Assembly: GCF_010731855.1 (NCBI RefSeq)
Contig: NZ_AP022620.1
Location: forward strand, 1 to 64,000
Direction: 5' to 3'
Length of the DNA stretch: 64,000 nt
Source of the DNA: Mycolicibacterium anyangense
GTDB lineage: Bacteria > Actinomycetota > Actinomycetes > Mycobacteriales > Mycobacteriaceae
A model generated the notes under the pieces. That model did not search any database and had not been told where the DNA came from. It saw only the letters and a list, made by a program, of their open reading frames with translations. This document shows, in pieces, positions 1 to 10,400 of the stretch (within the stretch, counting starts at the first letter, position 1; the number at the start of each line of letters is the position of its first letter). A program made the position numbers and the translations under genes.

Positions 1-1
1 C

Positions 2-652
2 GGAGCCGTGCTGGATCACTGCGCCGTCGCCCTGGCCGCTGCCGGCTGGCAGCCGCGGGTACAGCGGTTCCCGGACCGCGGTGACCACAGCCACCTGGCG
101 GTCGTCGACGTCGCCGAGCAACCGGCGCGCGACGGTCAGCTCGAACTGGCCGCTGCCATACCCCGACGCCGAGCCGACCGCCGGCGGTACCGGGCCGAGC
201 GGGTGCCGGCCGGCACACTGGAGACGCTCTACGTCCGGGCCGCCCGGCTGGGTGTGGAACTCGCGGTCGTACCGCGGTCACGCTGGACCCGGCGTGCCGA
301 CGGCACCGTGGTGCTGCACTACACCTCCGATGCGGTCGACGATCCGTCCGACGATGCGGTGCTGCTGGTGGTGGGTACCACCAGCGACGGCGACGATATG
401 CGACTGCGCGCCGGTGAGGCGATCAGCCATCTGACCCTGACGGCGACCGCCATGGGTGTGGCGAGTTGCCCGCTGACCGAGCCACTCAATGACATCGGCA
501 ACCGATTGGCTTTGGCCTGCGAGGTTTTCGACGGTGCTGCGCATCCGCAGGCACTGATCCGGGTCGGGATCGCCCCCGAGGGTGCTGACCCGCAGCCGCC
601 CACCGAGCGCCGGTCGGTGAACGAAACCACCACCTGGCGCGCCACGGTCTGA
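2..652 (+). CDS. Acg-family nitroreductase-like protein, 3' part
   Basis: This is the C-terminal part (about 217 codons) of a flavin nitroreductase-fold protein that is already open at the left edge of the window. It resembles the mycobacterial Acg (Rv2032) family, usually about 330 residues, so roughly the first third is missing. Visible family features are an Arg-rich [10 protein letters not shown] stretch after the central linker, a GEAISHLTLTATAMG helix, the SCPLTEPL loop and a C-terminal QALIRVGIAP strand. Acg proteins have a duplicated nitroreductase fold and are thought to sequester FMN rather than reduce nitro groups. The gene ends 15 bases before the convergent monooxygenase stop codon. 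No frameshift is seen, unlike the next genes. Its link to the siderophore locus is only positional. Confidence 0.75.
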   Translation, partial: GAVLDHCAVALAAAGWQPRVQRFPDRGDHSHLAVVDVAEQPARDGQLELAAAIPRRRADRRRYRAERVPAGTLETLYVRAARLGVELAVVPRSRWTRRADGTVVLHYTSDAVDDPSDDAVLLVVGTTSDGDDMRLRAGEAISHLTLTATAMGVASCPLTEPLNDIGNRLALACEVFDGAAHPQALIRVGIAPEGADPQPPTERRSVNETTTWRATV

Positions 653-667
653 CCTACGCCGCTGCGG

Positions 668-1956
668 TCACAGCCGTTGCAGCGCAACAGCACTGCGCTG
701 CTGCACGATCGACTGCAGGATCTCCCCGCTTCGAATGGCGATGTTGGACAGTAGCGACGACGTCAGCCCATGGGTGTGTTCGGTATTGCCCTGGATGTAG
801 AGACCACCGGTCAGTTCGGTCGCGGTGATCAGCCGGTAATCGCGGGAGACCGCTGGTTCGCCGCCTTCCAAGACCAGGCTGCCGTAGAGGTCCCCGAGGA
901 TGTCGCGCAGCGGTGTGGGTAGGAAACCGGTTGCGTAGATCACGGCGTCGCAGTCGATCTCGTCGATGACGGCACTGGGGTGATGCCGGATGGACACGCG
1001 CACGCCATCCCGGCTCTCCTCGGTACCGTCCACGCTGGAGGCGCCGCGCATGAACAGCCGTCGGTGTCCGTCCACCCGTTCGGCGTACTCGCGCGCGTAG
1101 AGATCCTCGATGAGCGGAAGGTCGACGGCCGAGTAGTTGGTGCTGCGGTGGTCGAGCAGCCGACGGCGCACCGGCGGCTCGGCGGCGTAGAAGTCGTCTA
1201 CGGCGCCGGGGTCGAAGACCCGGTTGGCGAACGGGCTGTCGTCGCGGGGCTGTAGCCGTACTTGGCGAACACGGCGTGGACCTCGGCACAGGGAAACGTG
1301 TCGTGCAGGTAGGCCGTGACTTCGGCGGCGCTCTGCCGGCGCCGACCACGACGAACCGGTCGTGCATCCGAGAGGGGAGCCGCGCCAGGTCGTTGAGGAA
1401 ATCGTGGTTGTGGATCTGACGGGCCGACCGGCGGACGCCGGACGGTAGCTGGCTCAGCCCGCCCGCGATCACCACGTTGTGGGCGCGCAGCCGGCCGGCG
1501 TGGGCCCCGATGATGTCGACCTCGAAGAAATCGCCGACGGGCCGTACCGAGACCACCCGCGAGCCGTAACGCACCGTGGCCGTCACCTTCGGCCGCCCAC
1601 GACAGGTAGTCGTGGAACTCCAGGCGGGTGGGAAAGAACGTTTTGTAGTTGATGAACTCCGAGAGCCGGCCGCGCTCGGTCAGGTAGCTCAGGAAGCTGA
1701 ACTCGCTCTGCGGGTTGCGTTGGGTGACAAGGTCTTTGAGGAACGAGATCTGCATCGTTGCCCCGGGGATCAGCATGCCGGTGTGCCAGCCGAATTCCGG
1801 CTTGGCCTCGATGAACTCGGCATTGATCGCGACCCCGGCCGGGCACTGCGCGCTGAACTCTTCGACGGCGATCGCCAGGGCGAGATTCGACGGCCCGAAC
1901 CCCACGCCGACGAAGTCGAGTACGTCGTTGTCCGCGTCAGTGGTGAAGGTCGGCAT
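668..1956 (-). CDS. L-ornithine N5-monooxygenase for siderophore (frameshifted)
   Basis: Flavin-dependent N-hydroxylase of the SidA/PvdA/MbtG family, making N5-hydroxyornithine from ornithine, NADPH and O2. The frame opens with an FAD-binding VGVGFGPSNLALA motif, continues through the substrate region (FLKDLVTQRNP), carries the NADPH motif VVVGAGxSAAE, and ends with the YATGF motif and a HGLTSSLLS segment. Length fits the family at about 430 residues. Three one-base losses break it, near 1590, 1339 and 1244; adding one base at each restores a continuous reading frame. The ATG overlaps the panD stop (TGATG), so the two are translationally coupled and share the iron box upstream of panD. The product would supply the three hydroxyornithines of the exochelin-type peptide. 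Assignment to ornithine rather than lysine is inferred from the NRPS codes. Confidence 0.85.
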
Positions 1957-2360
1957 CACGCACCCGCCATCTGGTCGATCGCGCCCGGCACCGGCTCGGC
2001 GGGTCGGATCCCACCGCGACGATGCGGTTGCCGGAGTCGACGCACGACCCGGCTCTTGTGCACGTCCTGTTCAGCGGTGTCGAGCCCGAGGAACGACATG
2101 ATGATCACGATGTTCCCCGGCGAAATGAGGTGCGCCGCCGCGCCGTTGATCCCGATCACCCCGGAACCGGCGGCCCCCGAGATCGCGTAGGTCACCAGCC
2201 GTGCCCCGCTGGTGACATCGACGATGTGGACCTGTTCACCGTCGAGGATGCCGGCGTGCGACATCAACTCCGAGTCGATCGTGACCGACCCGACATAGTG
2301 CAGGTCGGCTTGAGTCACGGTTGCCCGGTGGATCTTCCCGCCCAGCATTGTTCGCAGCAT
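1956..2360 (-). CDS. panD: Aspartate 1-decarboxylase (PanD), siderophore-linked copy
   Basis: Pyruvoyl-dependent decarboxylase converting L-aspartate to beta-alanine and CO2. From the chosen ATG the hallmark residues fall exactly at family positions: Lys9, the self-cleavage pair Gly24-Ser25 (YVGSVTID), and the NGAAA loop near residue 72. The start is supported by an AAGGG ribosome site five bases upstream; a longer in-frame extension to 2414 has no family similarity. Length is 134 residues, with a basic C-terminal tail slightly longer than in many homologues. PanD normally serves pantothenate synthesis beside panC. Here it lies in a siderophore locus, is coupled to the ornithine hydroxylase, and has an IdeR-like box 57 bases upstream. 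Because NRPS module 2 is read as beta-alanine-specific, I infer that it supplies that building block. Enzyme identity is secure; the dedicated role is inference. Confidence 0.9.
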   Translation of the reverse strand: MLRTMLGGKIHRATVTQADLHYVGSVTIDSELMSHAGILDGEQVHIVDVTSGARLVTYAISGAAGSGVIGINGAAAHLISPGNIVIIMSFLGLDTAEQDVHKSRVVRRLRQPHRRGGIRPAEPVPGAIDQMAGA

Positions 2361-2416
2361 GCACACCCTTCCGCCCCAGCGTCGATGACGCGTCGGATAA
2401 GCCGGCGCGCCCATTA

Positions 2417-2435
2417 CCAGGAAAGGCTAACCTAA
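2417..2435. promoter_or_regulatory. IdeR-type iron box upstream of panD-monooxygenase
   Basis: CCAGGAAAGGCTAACCTAA matches 15 of 19 positions of the mycobacterial IdeR palindrome TTAGGTTAGGCTAACCTAA, with a perfect right half. It lies 57 bases before the panD start and about 200 bases before the divergent binding-protein start, which suggests iron repression of beta-alanine and hydroxyornithine supply. Confidence 0.7.
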
Positions 2436-2574
2436 TAATCAGGTTCTACAAGGGCTACGCTCCCGGCCCGGCGGCAGGCCATCGGAGGCGTCAAAAATGC
2501 TGTCACCCAGCGGATCACACACCCACGCGGGCATTGCAGGCCGCCTGCGGCATCTCGAAACGTAGGACCCTAAA

Positions 2575-2593
2575 TTAGGTAAGCCTAAAGTAA
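2575..2593. promoter_or_regulatory. IdeR-type iron box upstream of siderophore-binding protein
   Basis: TTAGGTAAGCCTAAAGTAA matches 16 of 19 positions of the IdeR consensus. It is 36 bases before the TTG start of the binding-protein gene. With the 2417-2435 box it gives each side of this divergent region its own site. Confidence 0.75.
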
Positions 2594-2629
2594 TCTGGCG
2601 CGGTTATTGCTTCCAACGAAGGGAACGCC

Positions 2630-3628
2630 TTGAAGCGCAATCACCGATGGCGGCGCGGGGAGGACTTGCTGCCGCAGCGGTCATCGCCGTGACCGTCAGC
2701 CTGCTCAGCGGCTGCGGATCGAGCACCACCAACACCCAAACCGGAGCCCAGACCAGCACGGCCGCCGGCGCGGTCACGATCGCCCACAAGTTCGGCGAGA
2801 CCAAGGTCCCCGCCAACCCCCAGCGGGTGGTCACCGTCGGCTGGACCGACCAGGACTTCGTCCTGCCGCTCGGCGTGGTACCGGTCAGCGCCCGGGCGTT
2901 CTTCGACCACTACAACGACTACCCGTGGGTCAAGGCCGCCACCAGCGGCAAGGGCTTCCCACGGGGGTCGGACTCCATCGATTACGAAGCCATCGCGGCG
3001 CAGAAGCCGGACCTGATCCTGGCCATCTACGAATCGATCGACAAACCCACCTACGAGCGATTGTCGGCGATCGCCCCCACCGTGATCCAGTCGGCCGACT
3101 ACCCGGACGAGGAAACTCCCTGGGATGTCCAGCTGCTCACCACCGGCAAGGCCCTCGGCAAGGAGTCCCAGGCCAAGGCACTCGTCGACAAGGTGCGCTC
3201 CAGCCTGGACCAGGCCCGCGCCGCCAACCCCGAATTCGCCGGCAAGACACTGGTTGTCGACTTCGGTCCGGAGAACGGCGGGCACTACCTGCTTCCGAGA
3301 AGGATCCCCGCCGGGCATTGTTCACCGCGCTGGGCTTCGCCACCCAGGATGTCACTGGCGACGTCAGCGAGGAGCGTCTCGACGTGCTCGACCGCGATGT
3401 GTTGTTCGTCAATGGCGCCACCAAAGAGCAGATGATGGCCTCGCCGGCTTTGCGCGGCTGGCGGTAGTCCGCGACGGTCGAACCCTCTTCACCGGCTTCG
3501 ACTCCAATCTCAGTGGTGCACTGACCTACAGCGGTCCGGACGCGATGCTGTACGCGCTCAACATTCTGACCCCGCAGCTGGCCAATGCCCTCAACGGGCG
3601 ACCGGTCGCGGATCTGTCCAACGCCTGA
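2630..3628 (+). CDS. Ferric-siderophore ABC substrate-binding lipoprotein (frameshifted)
   Basis: Periplasmic-binding-type lipoprotein (FepB/FecB class) that would capture the ferric siderophore for the FecCD-type importer encoded at 30.8-33.7 kb. An N-terminal hydrophobic signal ends in a lipobox, LLSGC, followed by a Ser/Thr-rich linker. The RVVTVGWTDQDFVLPLG segment and the later DLILAIYESIDKPTYERL strand are typical of this class. Two one-base losses, near 3296 and 3461, break it; inserting one base at each gives a normal protein of about 330 residues. The TTG at 2630 follows a GAAGGG site by six bases and adds a basic KRNHR start, but it only joins the signal peptide if a third base is missing near 2646; otherwise ATG 2647 is used. 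The upstream iron box indicates iron control. Confidence 0.82.
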
Positions 3629-3637
3629 GGGGAGGCA

Positions 3638-3669
3638 GCAGGCCCGCCGGAACGTCCCGGCGGGCCTGC
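3638..3669. terminator. Bidirectional hairpin terminator
   Basis: A perfect 13-bp stem (GCAGGCCCGCCGG with its complement) and a 6-base loop, AACGTC, lie between the convergent ends of the binding-protein gene (3628) and the NRPS (3675). No U-run is needed or evident, as is common in mycobacteria. Confidence 0.85.
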
Positions 3670-3674
3670 TCTGT

Positions 3675-6600
3675 TCAGTGGGCAAGTTCATCGGCCACAA
3701 CCGGCCCCCACCGGTCCACAGCGGTCGGGTCCAGCCCGGAATGGCGGCAGGGCAATTCGACCGTCCGCAGCCGGCCACCCACGTGCCGGCGCCAGCCTTC
3801 GGACGCCACCCCGGTCAGCCCCATCTCCAGCACACTGGCGTCGACGAACAAGACGTCCCCGTCATAGTGACCGTAATCCGCGCCCGCGGTCAGGCGTTCC
3901 GCGGCGACGTAGTTCTCGAGCACCAGGGCGATCTGGCGATCGTTGAGCACGGCGATGGCATCTCCGCTGTCCCGCACCAGCGCGACGGCCTGCGCCACCG
4001 TCATGCTGGTACCCGCGGCAACCGGGAAGCCCATCTCCCGCAGCAAGCCCGCCAACACCTGCTCCGGCTCGAAGTCGGCCACGACGGCGTCGTCGGTGCG
4101 GGCGTCGAGCATGCCGACGAATCCGATCTCGCGCCCGCGACGGCGCAACTCGGCGGCCACTAGTAGCGCCATCGAGCCGCCGAAGGACCAGCCCAGCAGC
4201 CGAATCGGACCCTGCGGTGCGAGACCGGCGACGGTGTCGGCGTAACCGCTGGCCAGCTCCCCGATGGTCTCGGGCAGCGGCTGTCCGGAGAACAGCGGCG
4301 ACTGCAGGCCGTAGAGCGGCACCGACGCCGGCAGGTGCGCCTTGAGTCCGGCGAACTGCCACGCCAAGCCACCGGCCGGATGCAGACAGAACAGCGGCGG
4401 CTGTGTCCCCGAGGCCCGTAGCGGCAGCACATGCCCCAGGCCATTGGCGCTCACTGTGTCCGGGGCGTCGAGCAGGACAGCGATCTCGGCCACGGTCGCC
4501 GCGGTCATCAGGTCGGTGACCGCGATCCCGGCACCGAACTCAGCGCGGATCATGGCCGCCAGCCGGACCAGGAGCAGCGAATGCCCGCCGAGGGTGAAGA
4601 AATCGGCGTCGATCGTGGTGACCGGAACCGCCAGCAGTGCGGTGAACAGCTCGCAGAGCCGCCGCTGGGTCGCGGTGGTGGGCGGGAGTCCGGCAGCGGT
4701 GGTGAACTCGGGTTCCGGCAGCGCCCGCCGATCGAGCTTGCCGCTCGGGGTCAGCGGGAAGGACTCCACCGCGACGAACGCCGAGGGCACCATGTGCGCC
4801 GGCAGTGCCGCGGTGAGGTGTTCCCGAAGCGCGGCGGCCGGCAACTCACCGGTGGCCAGGCAGTAGGCCACCAACCGGTCTCCGCGCGCGACCACCCGGG
4901 CCGAGCTCACCGCGGGATGGGTGCCCAGCACCGCTTCGATCTCGCCGGGCTCGATGCGCACACCGCGCAACTTGATCTGATCGTCGGTGCGGCCCAGATA
5001 CTCCAGCTGGCCGTCGGTGCGCCGACGCACCAGGTCCCCGGTCCGGTACATCCGCTGCCCGCCGCCAAACGGATTGGCCACGAAGCGGCACGACGTCAGG
5101 GCGTGGCGGTTGAGGTAGCCGTCGGCCAGCTGCACACCGGCCAGATACAGCTCACCGGCCGCACCGGCGGGCACCGGATGCAGATAGTCGTCCAGCACGT
5201 AAGCCCGCACATTCCAGCCCGGCACCCCGAGTGCCGGGGCCGAACCGTCGCATGTCCACCCCAGCACGTCCACCGATGCCTCGGTGGGGCCAGAGATTGT
5301 GCAAGGGAGCGCTGAACATCGCGGTGTAGCGGGCGGCCAGATCGGCACCGAGCGCCTCACCCACCGTCACCCGGGTCAGCGCGGTGCACCTGGCCGCGGC
5401 CGGTTCGTCGAGGAACAGTTCGAGCATGGACGGAACGAAGTCCACGGCCGTGACCGATTGCGCGACAATCATGTCGGCGAGATAGCGCGGATCGCGGTGA
5501 CCGCCCGGGCGGGCCATGACCAGCGTCGCGCCCACGCTCAGTGGCCAGAACACCTCCCATACCGAAGTGTCGAAGCTGATCGGGGTCTTCACCAGCATCC
5601 GGTCCTGCGGCCCCAGCGGGTAAGCGTGCTGCAGCCACCTGATCCGGTTGACAATGCCGGCATGCGGCACGGCGACACCCTTCGGCCGTCCCGTTGATCC
5701 GGAGGTGTAGAGCACGTACGCCCATGTGCCGGCGGGAACCTGGATCGGCTCCGCAGCCGCCTCGGTGGTCCGGTGCCTGCGGATCTCGGCCATGTCGTCG
5801 AGGATCACGGCGGGTACGGCATCGTCGATCATGTAGGCCAGCCGGTCGGCCGGGTAGTCGGTGTCCAGCGGCAGGAACGCAGCCCCCGACTTGGCGACCG
5901 CCAGCAGCGCGACGACCAACTCCACCGACCTCGGCAACGACACCGCCACCACTGTGCCGGGGCCGGCACCGCGTGCGACCAGTCCCGCAGTCAGCCGGTC
6001 TGACCAGTCATCCAGCTCGCGGTAGGTCAGCTCGGCGTCCTGCGAGCGCACCGCGACCGCCGTCGGCGTGAGCCCGGCCTGCCCGGTCACCAGCGAGGCC
6101 AGGGTCGCCGGGGCACTCGGGTGGTCGGTGTCGTTGACCACGTCGACCACGGTGTGCCGCTCGGCCTCGTCGAGCAGGTTGATCGAACCGATCCGGCGGT
6201 GTGGATCGGCCACCATCTGGTCCATCACCCGCACTAGCCGGTCCGCCAGCGTGCGCACCGAGGACTCGTCGAACAGGTCGGCGCTGTATTCGGTGACCAG
6301 AGTTGCTGTGCCACTGTGATATTCGACGAGCGTGAAGCCCAGATCGAACATCGCCGCCGTCGTCGCGGATTCCTGCCACGTGGTGGGAAGGCCGAACATC
6401 CCGGTGGGTTCGCCATCTCGCAGGTGGTAGCCCAGGAAGACGGTGAACAACGGGTTGCGACCCAGCACGCGGGGCGGATTGAGGTTCTCCACCACCTGGT
6501 CGAACGGCAGCTCCTGGTGCGCGAAGGCGGCCAGGTCGGTGTCGCGCACCCGCGCCAGCAGGTCGTCGAAGTCCGGATTGCCGGACACGTCGGTGCGCAA

Positions 6601-7499
6601 CACCACGGTGTTGACGAAGAATCCGATCAGGTCGCTCAGCGCCGCCTCGTCACGACCGGCCACCGGTGTGCCGAGCACGATGTCCTCGCCCGCGCCCAGA
6701 CGGTGCAGCAGCACGGCGACCGCGGTGTGCGCCAGCATCAGCATGCTCACCCGCCGTGCGCCGCCAGCTGCCGCAAGGCCGCCACGAGTTCAGCCGCAAG
6801 CTCCACCTCGACGGTGCCGCCCGGCCGCTGGGCCGGGCCGGTCGGGCCCGGTCGGTGGGTAGCGTCATCTCGTCGGGAGCACCGGCCAGGGTGCGCCTCC
6901 AGAACTCCGCCTGCCGCTCGCCGACCTGGTCGAGCACGCGCTGCTGCCACAGGGTGAAGTCGGCGTACTGCACGGGCAGTGGCGGCAGGCCGGAACGATC
7001 ACCCGCCACCCGGCCTCGGTAGGCACGGTTCAGGTCGTCGAGGAACGGGCCATCCGACCATTCGTCGGTGCAGATGTGGTGCAGCAGGACCACGACGATG
7101 TACTCGTCGTCAGCGGCCCGTAACACGCTGAGCCGCAGCGGGATCTCATTGCTCAGGTCGAACCGGTAGTCGACCGCGGTGGCGATCCGCGCAGTGAATT
7201 CGTCCGGCCGGCAGTCGATCACCTGCAGTGGCGGCGGGGTTCCCGGTGGCAGAATCCTTTGATAGAAACCACTTTCGGTGGACTCGAACACCGTCCGCAG
7301 AACTTCATGCCGATCCACGACGTCACCGGCGGCCGCGTGCAACGCCGTCACATCGAGCCGGCCATGCAGCCGGAACACCAGGGATAGTTGTAGGCCGTGC
7401 CGGTGGTGGCCAGCCGGTCGAGGACCAGCAGACGCTGTTGGGCGGCGGAGGCGGGGACTCGGCGGGGACGCTCACCGGCGGCCAGCTCAGGTCGGTGGG
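3675..7499 (-). other. NRPS module 6: C-A(unassigned)-PCP-TE
   Basis: The C domain has [10 protein letters not shown]. The A domain gives D-T-W-D-V-V-L-V-D-K, sharing six positions with the serine code DVWHFSLVDK but not matching a code I know; positions 299/301 are uncertain because the loop is one residue short. LGGHSL carrier and a terminal thioesterase follow with GWSFGG (nucleophile Ser) and a late His in CRHSG. Five residues already account for exochelin MS, so this module is one more than that peptide needs. Breaks are near 7384, 6836, 6751 and 5292. Confidence 0.75.
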
Positions 7500-10400
7500 C
7501 GTGCCCGCCGGTGCCGGTGATCAGGGCTGCCAGTCCGGCGACGGTCGGTGCGTCGAAGACGTCGCGCAACGAGATCGTCACCCCGAACTCGGTTCGCACC
7601 CGGTTGATCAACCGGATACTCAGCAATGAGTGGCCGCCTAGGGCGAAGAAGTCATCGTCGGCGCCGACCTCGTCGATGCCCAGGATGTCGCCGAACACGG
7701 CGCACAGGGCGGCCTCCGCCGGCGTGCGGGGCGGCCGGGACGCGACGCCGCCGGTGACCGAAACATCCGGCAGAGCGCGAAGATCGAGCTTGCCGTTGTC
7801 GGTCAACGGCAACGCGTCGATCACCGAGATCACCGCGGGCACCATGTAGGCGGGCAGGCTCGTTCGCAGGGCGGACCGAACGTCGGCCACCACGTTAGGG
7901 TCGTCGTCGGCGGCGACGATGTAGCCGATCAATTGATCAGAACCCGTCAGACCGGGATCGGGCCGGGCGATCACCGCGGCGTGCCGCACCCGCGGATGGG
8001 CGGCCAGCGCCGCCTGCACGTCACCGGGTTCGACGCGGTAGCCGCGGATCTTCACCTGATCGTCGGTGCGGCCGAGGAAGTCGAGGTTGCCGTCTTGCCG
8101 GCGCACCATCACGTCACCGGTGCGATACATCCGGCCAGCGCCGAACGGGTTGGCGACGAACCGGGCCGCGCTGAGCCCCGGCTGGCCGACATAGCCGCGG
8201 CTCAGACCGGCTCCGGCGATGTACAACTCGCCGGGCGTACCGTCGGGGACCGGCCGCAGCCACGCATCCAGAACGTGCGCCTCGGTGTTCCAGATCGGCC
8301 GGCCGACTGTCGGGGTGGCGCTGTCGTCGGTGCCCGCGCCCAAGGTGTTGATGGTGTACTCGGTCGGCCCGTAGAGGTTGTAGCCGTAGCTGGTGTCGCT
8401 GTCGCGCAACCGGTTCCACACCGCCGGTGACACCGCCTCACCGCCCAGCAGCACCAGTACCGGCGGGTGCCCGGCCGGGTCGAGCAGGCCCTCCTCGAAG
8501 AGCAGCCCCGCATAGGTGGGTGTCACATTGACGACGTCGATCGCATTCTCGTGGCAGTACGCCACCAGGGCGGTCGCGTCCCGGCGCAAGTGTTCGTCGC
8601 AGATGTGCACCTCGTGACCCTCGATCAGCCACAGCAGCTCCTCCCAGGACATGTCGAAGGCGAACGACACGGTGTGCGCGATCCGCATCCGGCGCCTGCC
8701 GGCCGTGGCGATCGCCGGGCCGAAGATCGCCTCGCGGTGATTGAGGTGCATGTTGGTCAGACCGCGGTGAGCAGTGAGCACACCCTGGGTGTGCCGGTCG
8801 AACCCGAGTGTAGATGAGATAAGCGGGATCGTCGAGCCGCACCGGCACTCCGGTCCACGCTGGGGGTGCCGCCGGAAGATCAGTGTCGCCCAGCACAATT
8901 GTGGTGAGGTCAGGCGACAGGGCACGGATGCGGTCGGCGATGGCTGGTGTCGTCAGCACCAGCGCGGGGCACGCATCGGCGAGCATGACGGTGAGCCGTT
9001 CGTCGGGGTAGTCCAGCTCCAGTGGCAGGTAGGCCGCACCGGCGCGTAGGACGGCGAACAGCGCCACCACGGCATCGATCGACCGGGGGATCGCCAGCGC
9101 CACGATCGATTCGGGTCCGATGCCCTGGTTGTGCAGGAACCAGGCCAGCCGGGTGATCCGGTCGTCGAGCCCGGGTAGCCGATCCGATCGGTGCCGCACA
9201 CCAGAGCCGCGCCGGTCGCCTGTCGATGCTCGGCCAGCAGGTCGGTCACCGTGCTCGGCGGCAGTGGATGAACTGTCGAAACATGCTGCGCAGCAGCACC
9301 ATCTGCCCGTGGGCAGCCTCAGCGGCAGGCGCGAGTGCCTGGTCGCGGTGGTCGGGCATGGCGACCAGAACCTGCTGCAGGCGGTCGAGCAGTCGCTGGG
9401 CGCGATCGCGCTCGACGACGTCGGGCCGGTATTCGAGTTTGATCCACAACCGGCGGCCGGGGGAGGCCACCCAGGTCAACGGATAGTGGGACGCGTCCAC
9501 CGAGTCATGGCCGACGATGCCGTGCTCGGCCTCCATGTCGGTGAAGGTGTCGTCGCCGAGGAAGTTCTGCAGCACGTAGAGGCTGTCGAACAAGGCGCCG
9601 GGAAGGCCCGCCGCGCGCTGGATCTCACCGAGCCCGAGGTACTCGTGATCCATCAGGTCGAGCCGCTCGTTCTGGATCGCCCGCAGTGCTGCTGTCAGCG
9701 AGCGTCCCGGTTCCAGCCGGACTCGGGTCGGCACGGTGTTGAGGAACAGCCCGATCACCGCGTCCATCCCGTCGATGTCGGTGGGACGGCCGGCCACCGT
9801 CGACCCGAACACCACATCATCGCTTCCGGTTTCGTAGCCCAGCACCATAGCCAGGGCGCAGCCGATGACCGCGTTGAGCGTGACCCCGCAATGTCGCGCG
9901 GTGTCGGTCAGCGCTGTCGTCTGCTCCTCGGTCAGGGTGACCTCGAGTCGCAGCGCCAGCACTGGCTCGCTGCCGACCGCCGACGGCACCAGCAGCGTGG
10001 GTGCGGCCAGCCCGGACAGGGCCCGGCTCCACCGCTGGGCCGAGGCCTGCCGGTCTTGGCCCTGCAACCAGCGCAGGTAATCGGTGAAATCGGCGGTCGG
10101 GACGGGCACGTCGGCGAGGTGGCCGGTGCGCGCCGCGGCGTACTCGGCGAACAGGTCGCGCAACAACTGCTCGCGTGACCAGCCGTCGAGCAATAGGAAG
10201 TGGTAGCTGAAGATCAGCCGATCCGCTTCCGGTGAGCGCACCACGGTGAACCGGGCCAGTGGCGGCCGGGCCAGGTCGAAGGTCTGCAGCCGCTCCGCTG
10301 CGGTGATCTCGTCGAGCCGAGAGCGGTCCTGCTCCACCAGTTCGATCACCTCCGGCTCGCAGACCGGATCGGCGGCGATCACCGCCACCGGCGACGCGAG

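Noticed and set aside
2361..2414. Longer PanD N-terminus
   Set aside because: The extension is unlike the family; ATG 2360 places Lys9 and Gly24-Ser25 exactly and has a ribosome site.
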